From assembly GCA_963775695.1 (NCBI GenBank), contig CAVZJU010000012.1:62001-126000 (forward strand): DNA of 64,000 bases. The letters run 5' to 3'. Positions 58,029 through 64,000 of this stretch are shown here, piece after piece. The notes below the pieces were generated by a model. The model searched no databases and was not told where the DNA came from. It saw only the letters and a list, made by a program, of their open reading frames with translations. This DNA is from DATBLE01 sp963775695. Its GTDB lineage: Bacteria; Actinomycetota; Thermoleophilia; Gaiellales; Gaiellaceae. The first letter of the stretch is position 1. Each line of letters opens with the position of its first letter. The position numbers and the translations under genes are program-made.

Positions 58029-58304
58029 ATGACCTCGGGGTCGCCTGTCGAGGTCGCGGAGCCGATCAGCCCGGAGCTCGTGCTGGTCGCACCACCGGAG
58101 GCTGCGGACGTCGCCCGCGCGGTGCTCCCTGACCCAACGCCTTCGTTCTCGGCCGAACGAATCGATGCACCGACCCACGACACCGTTCTGCCCGCACCGC
58201 GCGCGCAGCGTGAGCGGCGCAAGTGGTTTCGGCTCCTGCTGGCCGCCGCCACCCTCGTGCTCGGCGCACTGGCTGCGCTGTTCTTCGTCATGCGCGGTCC
58301 ATGA
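58029..58304 (+). CDS. Small single-pass membrane protein
   Basis: A 91-residue protein: a Pro/Ala/Glu-rich cytoplasmic N-terminus (MTSGSPVEVAEPISPELVLV), a basic stretch RAQRERRKWF and one C-terminal TM helix LLLAAATLVLGALAALFFVM. Its stop overlaps the ATG of the peroxidase reading frame (4 nt), so the pair is probably coexpressed. The function is unknown; it may anchor or accompany the peroxidase. Confidence 0.6.
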   Translation: MTSGSPVEVAEPISPELVLVAPPEAADVARAVLPDPTPSFSAERIDAPTHDTVLPAPRAQRERRKWFRLLLAAATLVLGALAALFFVMRGP

Positions 58305-60154
58305 CGGATCGTCTCTCGCCTCAGCGCGCTCGCTGGACGGCAGCGGCAACAATCCCGAGCACCCGGAGTGGGGTGAGTTGGGGACGCCATATGTTCGCGT
58401 CGCAAAGCCGAACTTCGCCAACGGCGCCGGCCGGATGGTGACGGGACCGAGCCCGCGCTACATCAGCAACCGGATCTTCAACGACCTCGGGCAGAACCTT
58501 TTCTCCGAACGGAACGTCTCGCAGTGGGGCTGGGTATGGGGGCAGTTCCTCGACCACACCTTCGGCCTCCGCGACGAGCGGCCAGGAGAGAGTGCACCGA
58601 TCCCGTTCGACTCGGCCGATTCCGACGAACGGTTCCGTGACGACCTCGGCAAGATCGACTTCTCGCGCACGCCTGCTGCCCAGGTACGGGAGTTTCGGCC
58701 TCGAGACAAGAGACGAACACCGTCCTGAGGTACATCGACGCGTTCGCCATCTACGGCGGCACCGCCGCGCGTCTCGAATGGCTCCGCGACGGGCCGGTCG
58801 ACGGCACGCTTGCCGACAACAAGGCGACGCTGTTCCTGCCCGGGGGGTACCTGCCTCAGGCCAACGCCCGGGGGAACGCAGGGAAGGCGCCGGCGATGGA
58901 CCTGATGGGCCCCCTCGCAGGTCACCCGGCGAGCGCGGTCGTCCCGGGCGACGTGCGCGCCAACGAGAATATCGGGTTGACGGCGGTGCACACGCTCTTT
59001 GCCCGTGAGCACAACCGGATCGTCTCGCTGCTGCCGAAGACGATGACCGAGGCGACCAAGTTCCGGATCGCCGGCGTGTGGTCGGCGCGGAGGAGCAGTA
59101 CATCACCTACCAGGAGTTCCTCCCCGCGCTGGGAATCCATCTGCCCCCGTACCGGGGGTACGACCCCAACGTCAATCCGTCGATCTCGAACGAGTTCGCG
59201 ACGGTCGGCTACCGCGTGCACAGCATGGTGCACGGCGAGTTCGAGCCCGAAGTCCCGGCCGCGACCTACGGGCGGCGCGAGCTCAATGCCTTCAGCGCCA
59301 GCGGAGTCGCCGTCGAGCGGGAGGGGGGCAAGGGCAAGGTCAAGCTCGTCGTGCCGCTCGGCCTCGCGTACGGCAATCCCGGCCTGCTCCAGTCGATCGG
59401 CCTCGGGCCGCTGCTCTCCGGCCTCGGAGACGAGCGGCAGTACAACAACGACGAGCAGATCGACGACTCGATGCGGAGCGTCCTCTTCGAGATCCCGAAA
59501 CCGGGAGCGCGTGATCCGTCGAAGTGCGGTACGCCGGTCGTCCAACCGGGCTGCTTCTCGGTTGTGCAGGATCTCGGCGCGATCGACATCCAGCGGGGCC
59601 GTGACCACGGGATGCCGTACTACAACCAGATGCGCATCGCGTACGGGCTGAAGCCGAAACGGTCGTTCGCGGCGATCACGGGCGAATCGACCGCCCGCTT
59701 CCCTCGCCGCGTCCTCCTCGGCGTGCACCGTCCGATCGACGATCCTGCCAGCCTTCGCTTCACGCGGCTCCTCGACGCCGACGGCGAGGTCGTGGCGCCC
59801 CACACCGAAGAGGCGTCGGAGGACGTCGTCTCGGCGACGCGGGCAACATCGCTCGCCTCGCGGCTGAAGGCAATCTACGGCGCCGGGAAGGTCAACAAGG
59901 TGGATGCGTTCGTCGGGATGCTGGCCGAGCCGCACATCCCCGGCACCGAGTTCGGCGAACTGCAGCTGGCTATGTGGCAGCGGCAGTTCGAGGCGCTGCG
60001 CGACGGCGACCGGTTCTTCTACCTGAACGATCCCGCGCTCGACCGGATCCGGAACCGGTACGGCATCGACTACCGGCAATCGCTCGCGCACGTCATCGAG
60101 CTGAACACGAACGCCGAGGTGCGCTCGAATCCGTTTCTCGCGCCGGCGAGCTGA
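58301..60154 (+). pseudogene. Animal-type haem peroxidase, broken by three 1-nt deletions
   Basis: A peroxidase-cyclooxygenase superfamily protein of about 615 residues spread over three frames. Visible motifs are LDGSGNNPEHPEWGELGTPY, WGWVWGQFLDHTFGLRDE (distal His), TAVHTLFAREHNRIVSLLPK (distal Arg), VGYRVHSMVHGEFEP (proximal His) and DIQRGRDHGMPYYNQMRIAY. Frames change near 58320, at 58679-58681 (adding C gives TPAAPGTGVSAS) and at 59070-59072 (adding C gives KFRIARRVVGAEEQYITY). Each repair is a single C or G. All key haem residues survive, so decay must be very recent, or the breaks are sequence errors. Confidence 0.85.
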
Positions 60155-60181
60155 GCCGACGGGCGGCTCGTTGGCAGGCTG

Positions 60182-61195
60182 CTAAGTGCTGATCATCTTC
60201 TTCTCGACGCCGACGCCGGCTGCGACCGCCCGCTCGTACTCGAGCGGCACCGTCGCCGAGTCCTGGAGCGCGATCCCGGTCGAGTCGAAGACCGTCACCT
60301 GCTCGGCGAACTGCCTGCCTTCGAGCTCGCCGCAGATCACCTTGCCGATCTCACCCGCGAGGTCGTCTTCCGTGATCAGCCCCTCTGCGAGCGCCACGTT
60401 GATCTCCCCGTCCTCCCGGCACTGGCGGATGTCGTCGACGAGGACGCGCGCCCGTTGCAGCGTGCGCGGGTCGAGCTCCTGCTCGCCCTTCAGGTCGGCG
60501 CCGAGCGCGGCGATGTGGGCGCCCGGCTTCACCCAGCCGTCGTCGACGAGCCAGGTCCGCGCATGCGTACCCGTGACGATCACGTCGGCGCCCTCGACCG
60601 CCGACCGCACGTCGGTCGTCCCCGTGATCCGCAGGTGCGGGTACTTCGGCGCCTGCTCGGCGAGGAAGCGGTCGACCGATGCCTGCGTCCGGCTCCAGAT
60701 CCGCACGTCCTCCCACGCAAACACCGTGTCGCACGTGGCGAGCGACCCCTGGCCGACGAGCCCGCAGCCGAGGATCGCGAGCACCGTCGAGTCCTTGCGC
60801 GCGAGCCAACGCGCCGAACACGCCGCCGAGGCGCCCGTGCGCATGAGCGTGTGGTACGAGCCGTCGCAGATCGCGAGCGGGAAGCCGGTCTCCGGGTGCG
60901 TGTAGATCAGGATCGAGAACACCGCCGGCAGCTCGTACTGCGCGTTGTCCTCCCGGATCGAGACCCACTTGCAGGCCGCCGCCTCCGGCTCCTCGATGTA
61001 GGACGGCATCACCTCCCACTCGCCCTTGTAGCGGTCGAGGACGATGTGGCCCTTCGGCTCCATGTAGACGCGGCCGAGCCCGTGCATGCGATAGGCGTGC
61101 TCGACGCAGTCGACGTACTCGGCGGGGCTGAGCAGGCCGACCATGTCCGACCAGCTGAGGATCAGGGTCTTGCGGTTCCGCCAGCTTTCGCTCAC
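60182..61195 (-). CDS. Ornithine cyclodeaminase/mu-crystallin family protein
   Basis: A 337-residue NAD-dependent protein. The substrate lobe has LILSWSDMVGLLSPAEYVDC and the Lys of AAACKWVSIREDNAQYELPA. The Rossmann lobe carries VLAILGCGLVGQGSLATCDT; ADVIVTGTHARTWLVDDGWV and VKPGAHIAALGADLKGEQEL follow, with the usual Asp. The ornithine enzyme makes proline; relatives reduce cyclic imines or act as alanine or lysine dehydrogenases, so the exact reaction is open. The GTG follows TAGAGT by 6 nt. Confidence 0.88.
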   Translation of the reverse strand: MSESWRNRKTLILSWSDMVGLLSPAEYVDCVEHAYRMHGLGRVYMEPKGHIVLDRYKGEWEVMPSYIEEPEAAACKWVSIREDNAQYELPAVFSILIYTHPETGFPLAICDGSYHTLMRTGASAACSARWLARKDSTVLAILGCGLVGQGSLATCDTVFAWEDVRIWSRTQASVDRFLAEQAPKYPHLRITGTTDVRSAVEGADVIVTGTHARTWLVDDGWVKPGAHIAALGADLKGEQELDPRTLQRARVLVDDIRQCREDGEINVALAEGLITEDDLAGEIGKVICGELEGRQFAEQVTVFDSTGIALQDSATVPLEYERAVAAGVGVEKKMIST

Positions 61196-61204
61196 GGGTC
61201 GACT

Positions 61205-61501
61205 CTACGAATCGAGCTCGCGCTCGACAAGCTTCACGAGGCGCGCCTCCCGCCGGCCGAGACGGCGGCGGGCATGCCCGAGCTGGCGGCGGGCGCGGGC
61301 CTCGTCCCCCTCCTGGTGCCGCCAGCCCGCGGCGGCGAGGTGGTGGAGGCCGCGAACGAGCTCCTCGTCACCGCCGAGCCCGCGGACTTCCTCGAGCGCG
61401 TGCGCCGCCTTCGCGTACTCCCCGCGCTCGATGTGCCCCTCCGCGCGCCAGATCGCCGACTGGACGCGCGCCGCCGGCGGCGGCCACTCTTGCTCATCCA
61501 C
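61205..61501 (-). CDS. DUF309 domain protein
   Basis: A 98-residue helical protein. AEGHIERGEYAKAAHALEEV and VRGLHHLAAAGWRHQEGDEA reproduce the DUF309 two-helix pattern (F-xx-geYfeAHE...LhGLiqlAaa), although the usual HE-W metal-like residues are altered (AHALEEV). Function is unknown. It starts with GTG, 17 nt from the divergent M20 gene, and ends 9 nt before the ornithine cyclodeaminase start. Confidence 0.7.
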   Translation of the reverse strand: MDEQEWPPPAARVQSAIWRAEGHIERGEYAKAAHALEEVRGLGGDEELVRGLHHLAAAGWRHQEGDEARARRQLGHARRRLGRREARLVKLVERELDS

Positions 61502-61518
61502 GTTCTAGAGTCTCCCGG

Positions 61519-62757
61519 ATGGACCAGGCCAGGAGCACGGAACGAATCGCGCACGACATCGAGACGCTCTCCGGCCGGGACTACACGCTGAGCGAAGAGG
61601 CGATCCGGCGCTACGCCTACACCCGGGAGTACCGAAACACGCTCGACTGGTTCACCCGCGAGCTCGAGGCGATCGGCTTCACGGTCGAGGAGGATCCGGT
61701 CGGGACGCTCCACGCCCGCAACCGGCCGAAGGGCGAGCCGGTGTTCGGGATCGGCTCGCACTGCGACTCCAACCGCAACGGCGGCCGCTACGACGGCACG
61801 ATGGGCGTCGTGACCGCCCTCGAGGTCTGCCGGCTGAGTGCGGAACTCGACCTCGACCTGCCGCTCCAGCTGATCTCGTTCCTGGAGGAGGAGGGCTCCG
61901 GCTTCGGCCAGATGCTGCTCGGAAGCAGGATCGTCGCGCAGCGGGTCGACGAGGAGGATCTTCGCGAGCGCTTCCGCTCGATCGACGACGGCCGCAGCTT
62001 CTGGGACCACGCTGCCGCGGCCGGCTACCGGCCGGAGCAGTGGCTCGACTGCGCGCACGTGCTCGACGACCTGACCGGGTGGATCGAGATGCACATCGAG
62101 CAGGCGCGCGTGCTCCAGGACACCGGCAACCGGATCGGCCTCGTCACCGCGATCGCCGGCTACGTCCACGCCGACGTGGTCGTCCACGGCCGCGGCGACC
62201 ACGCCGGAGCGACGCCGATGGACCTCCGGCTCGACCCGACGCTCCCCCTCGCCGAGACGATCGTCGAGCTCGAGCGGATCGCGCGGGACGCAGGCCAGGG
62301 CACCGTCGGCACCGTCGGCGAGATCGAGGTCGCCCCCGGGCTGATCAACGCCGTCGCAGCCCGGGTGCGCTTCTCGCTCGACATCCGCGGGCCCGTCGAC
62401 GACGCGTACCGCGGCGTGGCGAGCGAGATCGCCGCCTACGCCGAGGAGGCCGCTCGGCGCCGCGGGATGAGCGCCGAGTACCGCGAGCGCCAGACCCTGC
62501 CCGCAACACCGATGGACGAGCGGATCGTCGGCGCGCTCGAGGACGCCGCGAAGGCGACCGGCGAGCCGTACCTGCGCATGCACTCGGGCGCGGCGCACGA
62601 CACGATGTGCGCCGCCGACCGCGTGCCGACCGCGATGGTCTTCGTCCCGTGCAAGGACGGGATCAGCCACCACCCAGACGAGGACGCGAACCCGGCCGAC
62701 GCGGCGCTGGCCGCCGAGATCATCCTCAACGCGGTTCAGGCGCTCGTGCGCGCGTAG
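61519..62757 (+). CDS. M20-family Zn amidohydrolase (allantoate/N-carbamoyl-amino-acid type), copy 2
   Basis: A 412-residue dinuclear zinc hydrolase. Ligand segments are FGIGSHCDSNRNGGRYDGTM, LISFLEEEGSGFG, WIEMHIEQARVLQDTGNRIG, and HPDEDANPADAALAAEIILN near the C-terminus. The dimer domain has VVHGRGDHAGATPMDLRLDP. HIEQARVL replaces the usual HIEQGPVLE, and SHCDS replaces SHxDT. It is only distantly related to the copy at 48354, so a different substrate is likely. The ATG follows TAGAGT by 7 nt. The 3' end overlaps the aconitase gene by 22 nt. Confidence 0.9.
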   Translation: MDQARSTERIAHDIETLSGRDYTLSEEAIRRYAYTREYRNTLDWFTRELEAIGFTVEEDPVGTLHARNRPKGEPVFGIGSHCDSNRNGGRYDGTMGVVTALEVCRLSAELDLDLPLQLISFLEEEGSGFGQMLLGSRIVAQRVDEEDLRERFRSIDDGRSFWDHAAAAGYRPEQWLDCAHVLDDLTGWIEMHIEQARVLQDTGNRIGLVTAIAGYVHADVVVHGRGDHAGATPMDLRLDPTLPLAETIVELERIARDAGQGTVGTVGEIEVAPGLINAVAARVRFSLDIRGPVDDAYRGVASEIAAYAEEAARRRGMSAEYRERQTLPATPMDERIVGALEDAAKATGEPYLRMHSGAAHDTMCAADRVPTAMVFVPCKDGISHHPDEDANPADAALAAEIILNAVQALVRA

Positions 62758-64000
62758 GCGACCAGGCCCCCGGCCAGCAGGATCGCCCGCTCACGTGCGC
62801 TCAGCTCCAGCCCGAGCCGGACCTCGCCGTGGGGAGTGACGGCAGCGACCTCGCGCCGCCCCGCGCGGAGGGCCTCGGCCAGACAATCGATCCGCCACTC
62901 GTCGCCCTGCTCGACGCGCGGGTCGCCCTCGAGGACGAGCGGAGGGATCGCCTGCGCGATCAGGTTCGAGCGGTGGATCCGCGCGAAGCTCCTGGCGACC
63001 ACTGCGCGGACGCCCAGATGCAGCGCGGCGAAGGCTGCCTGCTCGCGAGAGGAGCCCTGACCGTAGTTGTGACCGCCGACGACGATCCCGCCGCCCCACT
63101 CCTCGGCTCGGGCCGGGAACTCCGGGTCGAAGCGCCGGAACATGTGCCGCGCGCAGGCGGGGATGTTCGACCAGATCGCCAGCCCGAGCACGCCGTCCGG
63201 GGCCATGTCGCCGGTCGAGACGTCGTCCGGGACGACGATCAGCACGCGTCCCGCGACCGACTCGGGCACCGGCGCCGGCGCGGGCGGCGGCACGATGTTC
63301 TTCCCCTTCACCAGGTCGATCCCGCGGCCGTCGACAGGTGGGTCGACGAACTGCCGGTCGTCGAGCTCGGGATCTCCGGGCGGCGCCACGAGCACCGGCG
63401 GCTCGCCGAGCCCGCGCGGATCGGCGATCTCGCCGCGCAGCGCCGTCGCCGCCCCGGTCGCCGGCGAGCACAGGTACACACGGTCGCCCGGAGTGCCGCT
63501 CCGGCCGGGAAAGTTGCGGTTGAAGGTGCGAACGGAGACGGCACCGGAGGCCGGCGCCTGACCCATGCCGATACACGGACCGCACGCGGGCTCGAGCATG
63601 CGCGCCCCGGCGCCGACCAGGTCCGAATACACGCCCGCACGGACGATGGTGTCGAGGATCTGCCGTGACCCGGGCGTGACGGTGAGATCGAGGTCGGGAT
63701 GCACCGTGCGCCCGCGCAGGACGGCCGCGACGGTGGCGAGATCCTCGAACGACGAGTTGACCGAGCTGCCGACGCACACCTGTTTCGTCGTCGTCCCGGC
63801 GGTCTCGCGCACCGGCACAACGTTGCCGGGCGACGACGGCAGCGCGATCAGCGGCTCCAGCTCGCCGAGCTCGATCGTCTCCTGCTCCTCGTAGACGGCG
63901 CCCGGATCGGCCGACAACTCGACGAACTCGTCCTCCCGCCCCTGGCCCGCCAGCCACGCCCCGGTCCGCTCGTCGCTGGGGAAGATCCCGGTCGTGGCCC
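62736..64000 (-). CDS. acnA: Aconitate hydratase family protein, C-terminal part, runs off the window
   Basis: At least 420 residues are visible, open to the window edge (ATTGIFPSDERTGAWLAGQG). Family motifs are LEPLIALPSSPGNVVPVRET, the cluster-binding ACGPCIGMGQAPASG, RTFNRNFPGRSG (substrate Arg and Asn) and, in the swivelling C-terminal domain, GGHNYGQGSSREQAAFAALH and SFARIHRSNLIAQAIPPLVL. The first cluster Cys is normally in GSCTNSS; here the segment reads VCVGSSVNSSFEDL, with Ser there and a Cys three residues earlier. The order and C-terminal domain fit the shorter bacterial aconitase-like branch; homoaconitase cannot be excluded. Confidence 0.88.
   Translation of the reverse strand, partial: ATTGIFPSDERTGAWLAGQGREDEFVELSADPGAVYEEQETIELGELEPLIALPSSPGNVVPVRETAGTTTKQVCVGSSVNSSFEDLATVAAVLRGRTVHPDLDLTVTPGSRQILDTIVRAGVYSDLVGAGARMLEPACGPCIGMGQAPASGAVSVRTFNRNFPGRSGTPGDRVYLCSPATGAATALRGEIADPRGLGEPPVLVAPPGDPELDDRQFVDPPVDGRGIDLVKGKNIVPPPAPAPVPESVAGRVLIVVPDDVSTGDMAPDGVLGLAIWSNIPACARHMFRRFDPEFPARAEEWGGGIVVGGHNYGQGSSREQAAFAALHLGVRAVVARSFARIHRSNLIAQAIPPLVLEGDPRVEQGDEWRIDCLAEALRAGRREVAAVTPHGEVRLGLELSARERAILLAGGLVAYARTSA

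Overview
The window is very GC-rich (about 70 %), densely coded DNA, almost certainly a chromosome segment of a free-living soil-type actinobacterium. A deep-branching lineage such as Thermoleophilia (Gaiellales/Solirubrobacterales) is my best guess. That guess rests on base composition, many GTG starts, constant 4-nt ATGA/GTGA gene overlaps, leaderless-looking promoters and the catabolic gene mix; no rRNA or other phylogenetic marker is present. I see no tRNA, rRNA, CRISPR array, transposase or phage gene. The outermost genes (a guanidine-modifying-superfamily enzyme on the left, an aconitase-family enzyme on the right) run off the ends.

Layout. 1-4602 (minus): a translationally coupled catabolic operon with two ketopantoate-reductase-like dehydrogenases, a creatinase-like M24 protein that has lost most metal ligands, a luciferase-like monooxygenase and an arginine-deiminase/DDAH-like enzyme; a DMT exporter diverges from it. 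5564-10649 (minus): threonine operon hom-thrC-thrB with a phosphotransferase, an FMN split-barrel protein and a sulfurtransferase attached. 10845-13265: dinB, a dehydrogenase and a secreted DUF4232 protein. 13254-20308 (minus): a five-gene unit of hydantoinase/oxoprolinase subunits hyuA-hyuB and a three-subunit molybdenum hydroxylase. 20345-22445: formate-tetrahydrofolate ligase and a short cyclodeaminase-like protein.

22408-41329 is dominated by polyamine metabolism. Two complete spermidine/putrescine ABC transporters (potABCD twice), a third related binding protein, an aminobutyraldehyde dehydrogenase, two class III aminotransferases and a PuuB-like FAD oxidase suggest uptake of putrescine-like amines and oxidation to aminobutyrate-type products. 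A LiaF/LiaS/LiaR-like envelope-stress module (26564-29235) sits inside this block. 41349-48272 holds a small P-loop protein, a GGDEF/HD-GYP protein, an F420/FMN oxidoreductase, a hairpin-rich intergenic region and a large adenylate-cyclase/AAA/TPR regulator broken by one missing base.

48354-64000 is a second amide/amino-acid catabolic region: two M20 amidohydrolases, a DadA-like oxidase, a ketopantoate reductase fused to a GAF domain, acetamidase/formamidase, a cyclase-family hydrolase, a nitrilase, an ornithine cyclodeaminase homologue and the aconitase. It also contains two visibly degraded genes (a hypothetical at 53461 and an animal-type haem peroxidase at 58301).

The general picture is scavenging of small organic nitrogen compounds (amides, hydantoins, guanidines, polyamines) with carbon passed to one-carbon and central metabolism. 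Most distinctive are two palindromic repeats carried in frame inside enzymes, the KPR-GAF fusion, the metal-ligand-depleted M24 protein, the joint hyuAB/molybdenum-hydroxylase operon, and a recurrent TANNNT box 6-10 nt before start codons.
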